Below are positions 8,537 through 16,760 of a stretch of 64,000 nt of DNA, piece after piece. Position numbers and translations under genes: made by a program. How positions within the stretch are numbered: position 1 is the stretch's first letter; each line of letters starts with the position of its first letter. Source of the DNA: SIG589 sp045652465. Its GTDB lineage: Bacteria; Bacillota; Clostridia; Oscillospirales; Acutalibacteraceae. Where the stretch lies: contig JAZRUI010000012.1 in NCBI GenBank assembly GCA_045652465.1, positions 48,574-112,573 on the forward strand, read 5' to 3'. A model generated the notes under the pieces. The model ran no database searches and was not told the origin of the DNA. It saw nothing but the letters and a program-made list of their open reading frames with translations.

Positions 8537-9434
8537 TACCCTTTTTCTTAAATATATTCTTAAAGAATGATGAAGGAATTTGCGCCAAAATAACGGCTAC
8601 AAGCATTAAAATGCAACCAAAGGTTTCGCGCGAAGAAAGCCAGGTTTTTAATAGCAGCGCGGAGGCAATAACGCTAAACACCGATTCAAGGCTCATAAGT
8701 AAGGATATAACGGTTGGATTGGAATCCTTTTGGGCTAAAATTTGCAAAGTATATGCAATTCCGCTCGAAAAAACTCCAAGATATAATATCGGCAAAAAGG
8801 CTGCTTTTAACGATGCAAAGGTTACAGTTTCTGTAAAGAATGCGGCGCCCGCCGATAAAACCATCATAGTTATAAACTGTGCCAAAGAAAGCAAAACGCC
8901 ATCAACGAAGGCAACAAAATAATCAATGAACATAATTTGGATTGCGAACATAAATGCGCATAAAATCAGGAAAATATCGCTCTTAACCAAAACGAAACCA
9001 TCGCTAACGCAAAGGAAATATAGACCTACCATTGCCAAAAGCACGCCGAGCCAAACGGTTAGCGGAATATGTTTTTTGAGGAAAACTCCCAAAATCGGAA
9101 CAATTACGATATAAAGCGCGGTTACAAAGCCTGCCTTACCTGCCGATTCTTCCGAAAGGCTCGCCTGCTGGAAAAATGTTGCCAGCGTTAAGAAGAAGCC
9201 GCAACAAAATCCGCCCAAAACAACCTTTGCTTTATTTACGGGAGCGCATTCACCTTTTGACTTTTTGATTTTCATCATAATAAAAGCAACAACGCTCAAA
9301 ACGATAACCGCTAAAAGCGAACGAGCTGCATTAAAGGTTAGCGGAGGAACATCGGCAGCGCCGATTTTTTGCGCAACGAAAGCGCTTCCCCAAATAATTG
9401 CCGCTAAAATAGCGAAGATATTTTGTTTTCTCAT
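8529..9434 (-). CDS. EamA/DMT-superfamily transporter
   Basis: A 301-aa inner-membrane protein with ten predicted hydrophobic helices in two five-helix EamA repeats. It starts ILAAIIWGSAFVAQKIG, as is typical of the drug/metabolite transporter superfamily. Members move amino acids, nucleosides or drugs; the substrate here cannot be deduced. The ATG has GGAGG upstream and follows the radical SAM stop codon by one base, so it is co-transcribed within the typA run. No regulatory clue points to a ligand. Confidence 0.88.
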   Translation of the reverse strand: MRKQNIFAILAAIIWGSAFVAQKIGAADVPPLTFNAARSLLAVIVLSVVAFIMMKIKKSKGECAPVNKAKVVLGGFCCGFFLTLATFFQQASLSEESAGKAGFVTALYIVIVPILGVFLKKHIPLTVWLGVLLAMVGLYFLCVSDGFVLVKSDIFLILCAFMFAIQIMFIDYFVAFVDGVLLSLAQFITMMVLSAGAAFFTETVTFASLKAAFLPILYLGVFSSGIAYTLQILAQKDSNPTVISLLMSLESVFSVIASALLLKTWLSSRETFGCILMLVAVILAQIPSSFFKNIFKKKGNI

Positions 9435-10319
9435 TTAAACACCCTCTAAATCAAACGATGGAATATATTCCTCGCTTGCACTTTGCATTTCTTGAACATA
9501 AATCTCGGCGAAGCTTCTATTTTCCAGCGCATCGCAAACCTTTTGATATTCGCGTTTTGTTATTCGGCGAGAAAGCTCTTTATATTTATCGGAGTTGCCC
9601 ATTGGCGTATATTGCGCCATAAGGCTGAAAATCACATCAGGACAGTTTTTCTCGCACCAATCAATTATCTTGATTGCATCGCCGGTTGAAGCAGGCAGGA
9701 GCAAATGGCGAACGATTATGCCCTTCTTTAGCATTCCGCGTTTATCGAAAATCGGTGCCCCTACCCTTTCATAAGCCTTTTTAAGGCTCTTTGTTGCAAC
9801 CGAAAAATAATCAGCGGCACCCGAATAATTGAGCGATTTATTATCATCGCAATATTTCAAATCGAACAAATAAACATCGGCGGGAAAATCATCGATAATT
9901 TCGGCATTATCGTATCCGCCCGTGTTATAAACTATTGGAATATTAGGAGAATAGATTTCTAATGCCTTTTTAATTGCATGGGTATAATGCGTTGGGTTAA
10001 CGAGATTAATGTTCTCGGCGCCGCGTTCTTCAAGAGATTTGAAAATCTCGGCTAAACGCTCAAAGGTTACACTTTTTCCAAAACCTTTATGGCTTAAATC
10101 ATAGTTTTGACAAAAGACACAACGCAAGGAGCATCCCGAAAAGAAAACAGTTCCTGAGCCGTTAACGCCGCTTATGCAGGGTTCTTCCCAAAAATGGAGC
10201 GAGGCTTTAGCCAAACGAGGAAAAAGCGGCATTCCGCAGAAGCCGCCTTTGTTATCATATTCAGTGCGCTCGGCGTTACACCTGCGCGGACATTGATTGC
10301 ATATCATCCTTTTTATCAC
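9435..10319 (-). CDS. Radical SAM protein (PflX/COG1313-like)
   Basis: A radical SAM enzyme with CSLRCVFC at residues 63-70 (CxxxCxxC for the 4Fe-4S cluster). An additional N-terminal Cys set (C7, C10, C14, C28, in CNQCPRRC and GGFCG) suggests a second metal site. This layout is that of COG1313 proteins, related to pyruvate formate-lyase activating enzymes but of uncharacterised substrate. The GTG at 10319 gives 294 aa and overlaps the exonuclease gene by 44 bp; an internal ATG at 10307 is an alternative. Later motifs VYNTGGYDN and YLFDLKYCDD fit the partial TIM barrel. It sits between an exonuclease and an EamA transporter. Confidence 0.85.
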   Translation of the reverse strand: MIKRMICNQCPRRCNAERTEYDNKGGFCGMPLFPRLAKASLHFWEEPCISGVNGSGTVFFSGCSLRCVFCQNYDLSHKGFGKSVTFERLAEIFKSLEERGAENINLVNPTHYTHAIKKALEIYSPNIPIVYNTGGYDNAEIIDDFPADVYLFDLKYCDDNKSLNYSGAADYFSVATKSLKKAYERVGAPIFDKRGMLKKGIIVRHLLLPASTGDAIKIIDWCEKNCPDVIFSLMAQYTPMGNSDKYKELSRRITKREYQKVCDALENRSFAEIYVQEMQSASEEYIPSFDLEGV

Positions 10320-11169
10320 CGCGTTTCTTAATAGGAGTGATAATTCTTTTGGTCACAACGCAGTCATAATGCTTTTTAAAGGCAAGCTTGCCCGTAAAGC
10401 AATTACCGCATCGACGACATTTAAAGTTGGCGCTAAACCAATGATTTTTATAAATCCATTTGGTTTTGCGTTTGGCATATGTACCGCATTTATCACATTT
10501 GAAGCGTAATGTTTCCTTATCAACAGCCGAATCGTTGATGCTTGTTATGCTATAAGGCTTAAAAAGCAATCTTTCATAAAATTCAGGGGTTGAAGCATCC
10601 TTCCAAATATGCTCAAGTCGGGCTTTATCGAAGGTTTTTCTAAATAAAGCTGCCGATAACATACTGTCATCACGCGCGGTATGAAGTTCTAATCCTTCGG
10701 TTGTGAGTTTAAGCATATCGGCGGCAGTTTTAAGGGAAATTTGCCCCTTGAATTCATGGCCGTTTCTATGGAGCCAATCTTGAACGAAGCCCTGCAAATC
10801 AACATATTTTTCAAAGTTGAAAAGGGCGCCGCCTGCAAAATATTTGCAGTTTTCTATAATTGCATAAAGATCGGATGTGCTCCATGTTAAGGTAACGGTT
10901 TCTTTACCCGCCCAAGCATTATAACGCTCAATAGCATCATGCAGCGGCAAGCCCGCAAGCATATCATCATTGGTTATGTGGGTTAGGTTTTTGAAACGGT
11001 TGCTGAGTTTCTTTGTGATTTGCGAATGAACCATTATGCTGATATCATCAACGAATTTTAGGTTTTCATCGAGCTTAACAGCGCCGATTTGGATAATTTC
11101 GTTAACGAATTTTCCCTGTCGGCGGCTGTATGCTGCGTTCCATTCTAAATCTAACAAGATATAGGTCAT
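10276..11169 (-). CDS. DEDDh-type 3'-5' exonuclease with C-terminal zinc ribbon
   Basis: The N-terminal ~180 residues are a DnaQ-like RNase-H-fold exonuclease. D7 and E9 (DLEWN), D100 (TWSTSD), and H163 with D167 (HTARDD) supply a complete DEDDh metal-binding set. The C-terminal part has two CxxC pairs (C225/C228 and C251/C254), a likely zinc ribbon for nucleic acid binding, followed by a basic tail. The start overlaps the typA stop by 4 bp (ATGA), so translation is coupled. RNA versus DNA preference is unknown. Family relatives include KapD/ERI-1-like RNases, so an RNA role is plausible given the ribosome-linked neighbour. Confidence 0.85.
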   Translation of the reverse strand: MTYILLDLEWNAAYSRRQGKFVNEIIQIGAVKLDENLKFVDDISIMVHSQITKKLSNRFKNLTHITNDDMLAGLPLHDAIERYNAWAGKETVTLTWSTSDLYAIIENCKYFAGGALFNFEKYVDLQGFVQDWLHRNGHEFKGQISLKTAADMLKLTTEGLELHTARDDSMLSAALFRKTFDKARLEHIWKDASTPEFYERLLFKPYSITSINDSAVDKETLRFKCDKCGTYAKRKTKWIYKNHWFSANFKCRRCGNCFTGKLAFKKHYDCVVTKRIITPIKKRGDKKDDMQSMSAQV

Positions 11170-12992
11170 TTGTTTTTGGCCTCATGTTTCATTCTTAATT
11201 CTTTGTTTAAAATGCGCTTGCGCAAACGAATGTTGTTCGGGGTTATTTCAACCAACTCATCGTTTTTAATAAATTCAAGACATTGTTCAAGGCTTAACTG
11301 CGAATGCGGAACAAGTCGCAGCGCATCATCGCTTCCCGAAGCACGGGTGTTGGTCATTTGCTTTTTCTTGCAAACATTGCAAACGATATCCTCGTTTTTG
11401 GGATTTTCGCCAACAACCATTCCTTCATAAACGGGGGTTCCGGGTCCGATAAAGAGGCGGCCGCGGCTTTGGGTGTTAAATAGACCATAGCCTGTTGCTT
11501 CTCCTGTTTCGTGAACGATAATAGAACCGGTTGTTCTTTGGTCTAAATCGCCCTTGAACGGCTCATATGCCTCGAAAACATGGCTCATAATTCCGTTGCC
11601 GTTTGTATCGGTTAAAAACTGCGAACGGAAACCAAGCAATCCGCGCGAAGGAATAAGGAATTCGAGATGCGAAGTTCCGTCTTCACGGGTGCCCATATTT
11701 CGAATTTCGGCCTTTCTTGTTCCAAGGCGCTCCATAACTACGCCGACATATTCTTCGGGAACCTCAATCATAAGAAGTTCGATAGGCTCAAGAAGAGTTC
11801 CGTTTTCATCGCGCTTATAGATAACTGCGGGCGGCGAAACCTGGAATTCATAGCCTTGGCGGCGCATAGTTTCGATAAGGATGGAAAGATGGAGTTCTCC
11901 CCTTCCCGAAACCTTAAAGGTATCGGCGGAATCGGTTTCCTCAACGCGAAGGCTTACATTTGTTTCAACCTCTTTGAATAAACGCTCGCGAAGGTTTCTG
12001 GATGTAACGAATTTACCATCCTGACCCGCAAAGGGAGAATTGTTTACCATGAAGTTCATCGAAAGGGTCGGCTCATCGATTTTAACGAAGGGCATGGGGT
12101 CAATATGCTCGGGATCGCAGGCGGTTTCGCCGATATTTAGGTCTTGAATTCCCGCAACCTGAATAATATCGCCAACTTGAGCGGTTTCAACCTCCTTGCG
12201 GCGTAAACCCTCATACATATAAAGCTTGGAGATTTTCGCTTTAGACTGGGTTCCGTCAGCATGGCATAAAACGATTTGTTGAGCGTTTTGAACAGTACCG
12301 CGAGTTACGCGACCAACGCCGATTCTTCCGACATATTCATCATATTCGATATTGGTGAAGAGAATTTGGAGAGGTCCGTTTTCATCGCCTTCGGGCGCAT
12401 CAATTTCATTAACAATCATATCGAATATAGGTTTCATATCCGTGCCGGGGTCGGTTTCGGGGTCAAAGGATGCGATACCTGCCCTTCCCGAAGCATAAAC
12501 CACGGGGAATTCGATTTGCTCATCATCAGCGCCAAGCTCGATAAATAAATCGAGAACCTCATCAACAACCTCGCTGGGGCGAGCCATGGGACGGTCGATT
12601 TTATTAACAACAACAATAGCCTTCTTGCCGAGTGCCAATGCTTTTTTAAGAACAAAGCGGGTTTGCGGCATGCAGCCTTCAAATGCATCAACGAGCAACA
12701 AAACTCCGTCAACCATCATAAGAATACGCTCAACCTCACCACCGAAATCAGCGTGTCCAGGGGTGTCAACGATGTTGATTTTGGTGTCGCCATACATAAC
12801 GCTGGTTATTTTCGATAGAATGGTTATTCCGCGCTCGCGTTCAAGGTCGTTAGAGTCCATAACGCGGTCATCAACCTGCTCGTTAACGCGGAAGGTTCCG
12901 CTTTGTTTTAAGAGCTGGTCAACGAGGGTTGTTTTACCATGGTCAACGTGGGCAATAATTGCAATATTACGAAGTTTTTCCATCTTCGACAT
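11166..12992 (-). CDS. typA: Translational GTPase TypA/BipA
   Basis: TypA is an EF-G-like GTPase that binds ribosomes under stress and helps late 50S assembly. It has the G1 motif HVDHGKTT, switch II DTPGHADFGGEVERI, G4 NKID, and the TypA-specific C-terminal domain (GIMSHVFEAYEPFKGD, NIRLRKRIL). With the ATG at 12990-12992 and the ribosome site TTGGAG upstream, the protein is 608 aa, the usual length; the frame open to 13076 adds an unconserved hydrophobic stretch that overlaps the promoter region. It is the first gene of the run to sipL and has a perfect SigA promoter at 13038-13066. Confidence 0.97.
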   Translation of the reverse strand: MSKMEKLRNIAIIAHVDHGKTTLVDQLLKQSGTFRVNEQVDDRVMDSNDLERERGITILSKITSVMYGDTKINIVDTPGHADFGGEVERILMMVDGVLLLVDAFEGCMPQTRFVLKKALALGKKAIVVVNKIDRPMARPSEVVDEVLDLFIELGADDEQIEFPVVYASGRAGIASFDPETDPGTDMKPIFDMIVNEIDAPEGDENGPLQILFTNIEYDEYVGRIGVGRVTRGTVQNAQQIVLCHADGTQSKAKISKLYMYEGLRRKEVETAQVGDIIQVAGIQDLNIGETACDPEHIDPMPFVKIDEPTLSMNFMVNNSPFAGQDGKFVTSRNLRERLFKEVETNVSLRVEETDSADTFKVSGRGELHLSILIETMRRQGYEFQVSPPAVIYKRDENGTLLEPIELLMIEVPEEYVGVVMERLGTRKAEIRNMGTREDGTSHLEFLIPSRGLLGFRSQFLTDTNGNGIMSHVFEAYEPFKGDLDQRTTGSIIVHETGEATGYGLFNTQSRGRLFIGPGTPVYEGMVVGENPKNEDIVCNVCKKKQMTNTRASGSDDALRLVPHSQLSLEQCLEFIKNDELVEITPNNIRLRKRILNKELRMKHEAKNK

Positions 12993-13037
12993 TATAACAT
13001 CTCCAAATGTAAATATATAATATAATACCAAATGATT

Positions 13038-13066
13038 ATTATACTTAAATTCAAATATTTTGTCAA
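13038..13066 (-). promoter_or_regulatory. Consensus SigA promoter of typA
   Basis: Minus strand TTGACA (13061-13066), 17 bp, TATAAT (13038-13043): a perfect consensus promoter placed about 40 bp upstream of the typA start. Confidence 0.85.
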
Positions 13067-13079
13067 GAAAACGCAAAAA

Positions 13080-13112
13080 TAAAAACCTCTCGGCCGATTA
13101 AGCCAAGAGGTT
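13080..13112 (-). terminator. Terminator of the dapA-ddh-lysA operon
   Basis: The minus strand forms CCTCTTGGC/GCCGAGAGG (nine pairs, one G-T) followed by TTTTTATTTTT, right after the lysA stop codon at 13117. Confidence 0.8.
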
Positions 13113-13116
13113 GATT

Positions 13117-14433
13117 TTATATATCCAACGATACCAAATCTTCAACAGTTTCGCGGCGCACCGCAAGATACGAGGTGCCGTTATTTAACATAACAACAGG
13201 CGGTCTTCCAACGCGGTTATAATTTGAAGCCATCGAATAGTTATAAGCGCCTGTTGTGAAGGTGGCAAGAACATCATCGCGAGCAGTCGTGCTCGGAACG
13301 AAGGCATTTTCCTTTATCATATCGCCACTTTCGCAAAAACGGCCCACAACGGTACATTCCATATCGGTAGGCTCGTTGATTCGGTTAGCGATTGCAAGCG
13401 TATATGGCGCATTATAGAGGGCATAACGGATATTGTCGCCCATGCCTCCGTCAACCGAAACATAATTGATGAATTCGGGGATGCGTTTAACGGTTCCTAC
13501 GGTATAAAGAGTCATACCCGCATCGGCAACGATGCTTCTACCCGGTTCAAAACCGATAATAGGCATATCAATGCCGATTTTTGCAACCTTATCTTTAATG
13601 AAGCTGCCGATTTCGCCGATTATCTCGGCAATATTGCAAACGGGGTCGGTTTCAAGATAACGAACACCAAAGCCGCCGCCAAGGTCTAACTGCAAAGTTT
13701 TAAATCCAAGCTTTTGTTCCATTTCAGCGATGAAATCAAGCATAACATCGGCGCTGTGCAGGAAAACATCGGAATCGAAAACCTGAGAGCCTACATGACA
13801 ATGAAGACCTGCAACCTCAATATTTTCGAATGTTAAGGCGAGTTTCAGCATCTCTTCGGCCTGTCCCGTTTCGATGGCGGAGCCGAATTTAGAATCAACC
13901 TTACCCGTTGCAACGGCCTCGAATGTATGGGGGTCAATGCCAGGAGTTATTCTTAAAAGAATCGGCTGAATCTTGCCCTGCTTTTTAGCCTCGTTATCAA
14001 TGGAATAAAGCTCCTCGGCGTTATCAACAACGAAAAATCCTATTCCGTTAGTGATTGCAAAGGCAATATCCTCATCGGTTTTATTGTTGGAATGGAAATA
14101 GGCATTTTCGAGCGAAAAACCGCCCTTCATTGCGCTATAAATCTCACCCTGGGAAACAACATCAACGCACATTCCCTCTTCGCGCATAATTTCATAAATG
14201 CGCTTAAAGGATGCTGCTTTTGAAGCATACATAACCTTGCCGTTTCCATCGAAAGCGGCCTTAACGGCATTCAAAAAGGTGCGGCAATTATAGCGGATGC
14301 GTTCTTCATCCATTAAATAAAGCGGAGTGCCGTATTTTTTAGCAAGAAAAACGGTATCCTGACCCGCAAAGGCAAGATTACCCTCGGCGGACACTCCGAT
14401 ATTATCACAAATAGAAAAGTTACTGTTTAACAT
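13117..14433 (-). CDS. lysA: Diaminopimelate decarboxylase
   Basis: A PLP enzyme that decarboxylates meso-diaminopimelate to L-lysine. The 438-aa alanine-racemase-like fold type III protein has the PLP lysine K72 in VMYASKAASF, then HCHVGSQ, LDLGGGFGVRY, the phosphate-binding GFEPGRSIVADAG and GRFCESGD. It is the third gene of dapA-ddh-lysA, 13 bp after ddh. Lysine made here would feed back through the riboswitch at 16455-16614. Confidence 0.97.
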   Translation of the reverse strand: MLNSNFSICDNIGVSAEGNLAFAGQDTVFLAKKYGTPLYLMDEERIRYNCRTFLNAVKAAFDGNGKVMYASKAASFKRIYEIMREEGMCVDVVSQGEIYSAMKGGFSLENAYFHSNNKTDEDIAFAITNGIGFFVVDNAEELYSIDNEAKKQGKIQPILLRITPGIDPHTFEAVATGKVDSKFGSAIETGQAEEMLKLALTFENIEVAGLHCHVGSQVFDSDVFLHSADVMLDFIAEMEQKLGFKTLQLDLGGGFGVRYLETDPVCNIAEIIGEIGSFIKDKVAKIGIDMPIIGFEPGRSIVADAGMTLYTVGTVKRIPEFINYVSVDGGMGDNIRYALYNAPYTLAIANRINEPTDMECTVVGRFCESGDMIKENAFVPSTTARDDVLATFTTGAYNYSMASNYNRVGRPPVVMLNNGTSYLAVRRETVEDLVSLDI

Positions 14434-14446
14434 AAAAAATCCTTTA

Positions 14447-15424
14447 TTAAAGCATTGTTGCGCGGAGTTCTTCGGCGCTTAAAGGCGATAAATCGGCAGG
14501 CGCAATATCGAAAACGGTTTTACAACCATATTCACCGCGCTCGGAGAGGCGGCAAACAGCCCTTGCATACGCAACGAGGGCACTGGCGGTAAACTCGGGG
14601 TTGGAATCAAGCTTTAAGCTGTATTCAATAGTGTTGCTATGGCAGCCATCAACGCCCGTTTTACCGGTTCGGATAACAAAACCGCCATGGGGGATTTCGC
14701 TATGGTCGCGCTTCATCTCTTCAAGAGAAATAAATGTTACGGTTGTATTGTAATCGGCAAAATAATTGGGCATAGTTTTAATCTTTTGCTCAATTAAAGC
14801 CTTATCGGCGCCCTCGGCGGCAACAACATAGCATTCGCGGATATGCTTTTCTCTTGTTGTGAGGTCGGGGGTTTCTCCGTTTCTAACGCGGGTTAGTGTT
14901 TCCTCGACGGGAACGGTGTATTGGCGGGCATCAATAACGCCTTCAATTCTTCTAATAGCGTCCGAATGGCCTTGGCTAACTCCCCTGCCCCAAAAGGTAT
15001 AATCCTTGCCATCGGGCAAAATTGAGGAGGCATAAAGGCGATTAAGCGAGAACATTCCGGGGTCCCATCCGCAGGAAATCAAAGCAGTTGTTTTGTTGGA
15101 AAATGCCGCAGCATTAACAATTTCAAAATGTTCGGGAATCTTTGCGTGGGTATCGAAGCTGTCAACAACATTAAAATCACAAGCAAGTGCGGGGGTCATC
15201 TTGGGCAAATCGGTTGCGCTGCCGCCGCAAATAATCAAAACATCGATTTCCTGCTTGAAATCCAGGATGTCATCAGCTGAATAAACCGGTGTGTTAAATA
15301 AAGTTGTAACGGTTTTGGGGTCACGGCGGGTAAAAACGCCGACAAGCTGCGCATCCGCATTTTGCATTACGGCGCACTCAACGCCGCGGCCTAAATTACC
15401 GTAACCGTAAATACCGATTCTCAT
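14447..15424 (-). CDS. ddh: meso-Diaminopimelate D-dehydrogenase
   Basis: Ddh converts L-tetrahydrodipicolinate to meso-DAP in one NADPH-dependent reductive amination, bypassing the acylated DapD/L/E/F steps. The 325-aa protein starts with the Rossmann motif GIYGYGNLGRGVE and has SCGWDPGMFSLNR and WGRGVSQGHSDAIRRI, both diagnostic of the family, plus GCHSNTIEY. It lies between dapA and lysA, so the operon supplies a direct DAP-to-lysine route, with DAP also going to peptidoglycan. The ATG is preceded by AAGGAG. Confidence 0.95.
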   Translation of the reverse strand: MRIGIYGYGNLGRGVECAVMQNADAQLVGVFTRRDPKTVTTLFNTPVYSADDILDFKQEIDVLIICGGSATDLPKMTPALACDFNVVDSFDTHAKIPEHFEIVNAAAFSNKTTALISCGWDPGMFSLNRLYASSILPDGKDYTFWGRGVSQGHSDAIRRIEGVIDARQYTVPVEETLTRVRNGETPDLTTREKHIRECYVVAAEGADKALIEQKIKTMPNYFADYNTTVTFISLEEMKRDHSEIPHGGFVIRTGKTGVDGCHSNTIEYSLKLDSNPEFTASALVAYARAVCRLSERGEYGCKTVFDIAPADLSPLSAEELRATML

Positions 15425-15447
15425 AAAAAGCTCCTTATAAATTAGAA

Positions 15448-16332
15448 TTAAAGAACACCATGCTTACGCATAAGTTCTAAAAGTTTTGCTTCGTTTTGAG
15501 GCTCCATGGGTGTGAGCGGCAGGCGGAGATAGTTATCACACATACCCATTGCAGCAACTGCAGCCTTTACGGGGATGGGGTTAACCTCGCAGAAAAGAGC
15601 ATCAATTAAATCAAGATACTCAAGCTGCATAGCGGTTGACTTCTCAACATTGCCGTTCAAATAGTTTTCGCACATTGCAACGGTTTCGGTCGGCATAATG
15701 TTAGAAAGAACCGAAATAACGCCCTTACCGCCAAGCGAGAGGGTCGGAACGATTTGGTCATCGTTGCCCGAATAAATATCGAGCTTATCACCGCAAAGAG
15801 CGGCAAGTTTGGCAACCTGCGAAATATTTCCGCAAGCCTCTTTAATAGCAACGATTCGGGGATGTTCAGCAAGAACGGCGGCAGTTTCGGGAAGAATGTT
15901 GCAGCCTGTTCTGCTGGGAACATTATAAAGAATGCAGGGCTTGGTTGAAACATCAGCAATGGCGCGGAAGGATTCAATCATACCCTTTTGGGTTGCCTTA
16001 TTGTAATAAGGGGTTATAAGAAGCATTGCATCGGCGCCAACCTCACAAGCGAACTTTGTCAATTCGATTGCATAAGAGGTGTCGTTAGAGCCTGTTCCAG
16101 CGATAACGGGAACGCGACCTGCAACCTTTTCAACGCAAAACTTTATAACTGCTTTATGCTCGGCATCGGTAAGGGTTGAGCCCTCGCCTGTTGTTCCTGC
16201 AACAACGATAGCATTTATTCCCTTTTCAATTTGCCACTCAATAAGCTTTGCAAAGCTATCATAATCAACACCATCTTTGTTAAGAGGGGTTACAATAGCG
16301 GTTGCGGCACCTGTAAATACAGTGTTTTTCAT
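15448..16332 (-). CDS. dapA: 4-Hydroxy-tetrahydrodipicolinate synthase
   Basis: DapA condenses pyruvate with aspartate semialdehyde, the committed step to DAP and lysine. The 294-aa TIM-barrel protein has AGTTGEGSTL (45-54), YNVPSRTG with catalytic Y136 and R141, and the Schiff-base lysine K164 in AIKEACGN. It is the first gene after the lysine riboswitch and its terminator, with AAAGGAGA upstream of the ATG. Residues for lysine feedback inhibition were not assessed. Confidence 0.97.
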   Translation of the reverse strand: MKNTVFTGAATAIVTPLNKDGVDYDSFAKLIEWQIEKGINAIVVAGTTGEGSTLTDAEHKAVIKFCVEKVAGRVPVIAGTGSNDTSYAIELTKFACEVGADAMLLITPYYNKATQKGMIESFRAIADVSTKPCILYNVPSRTGCNILPETAAVLAEHPRIVAIKEACGNISQVAKLAALCGDKLDIYSGNDDQIVPTLSLGGKGVISVLSNIMPTETVAMCENYLNGNVEKSTAMQLEYLDLIDALFCEVNPIPVKAAVAAMGMCDNYLRLPLTPMEPQNEAKLLELMRKHGVL

Positions 16333-16362
16333 TTTGAAAATCTCCTTTAACAGTTATATAAC

Positions 16363-16396
16363 GAAAAAATGACAGCTGCTGAAATGCAACTATCAT
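16363..16396 (-). terminator. Riboswitch-controlled terminator upstream of dapA
   Basis: On the minus strand ATGATAGTTGC pairs with GCAGCTGTCAT (11 bp with two G-T pairs; loop of six) and is followed by TTTTTT. It lies between the lysine aptamer and dapA, so transcription is expected to stop here when lysine is bound. Confidence 0.85.
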
Positions 16397-16454
16397 CCAA
16401 AATTATTGCAAAAAGTACGCATAACAGCACGCTTTTGCTCTATTAATTCTGTCA

Positions 16455-16614
16455 GATAGCACTCCGCATTCCCTGCGACAGCAACCAAAATCTTATTTCC
16501 GGCTGCCAGACCGAAGCTTTGCCCTGCTCCGTCTTCGGCAACACACCCCTTTCATTGTCACATCCTTGGCGGATTTGAGCGCGACAACTACTTATGATGC
16601 GATGCACCTCTATC
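16455..16614 (-). promoter_or_regulatory. Lysine riboswitch (L box) aptamer
   Basis: On the minus strand the conserved L-box elements appear in order: GATAGAGGTGC at the 5' end, AAGTAGT, GAAAGGGGTGT, GCCGAAG, the central P4-P5 stems, and GAGTGCTATC at the 3' end. GATAG (16610-16614) and CTATC (16455-16459) close P1. It begins within a few bases of the predicted transcription start and is followed by an intrinsic terminator and dapA, so it should switch off dapA-ddh-lysA when lysine is plentiful. Confidence 0.93.
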
Positions 16615-16621
16615 GCAAGAG

Positions 16622-16650
16622 ATTATAACACAGCACATATATTATGTCAA
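16622..16650 (-). promoter_or_regulatory. Consensus SigA promoter of the lysine operon
   Basis: Minus strand TTGACA (16645-16650), 17 bp, TATAAT (16622-16627). Transcription would start near 16614, exactly at the lysine aptamer. Together with the aptamer, the terminator and the facing promoter of the recombinase gene, this explains the 428-bp region between dapA and the recombinase. Confidence 0.85.
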
Positions 16651-16709
16651 GCAAAGATATATAAATTTTTTATACAATAAGTGGTATTTTTAACGCAATT
16701 TAAGTATCG

Positions 16710-16738
16710 TTGACAATAAATTTGATTTCATTTATAAT
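16710..16738 (+). promoter_or_regulatory. Consensus SigA promoter of the recombinase gene
   Basis: TTGACA (16710-16715), 17 bp, TATAAT (16733-16738), followed by GGGAGG and the ATG at 16761. Confidence 0.8.
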
Positions 16739-16760
16739 GTAGTCGTTGGGAGGTGTGGTA

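Noticed and set aside
8529..9434. EamA protein considered as part of a spore or radical SAM pathway
   Set aside because: Only position links it; no substrate clue in sequence.
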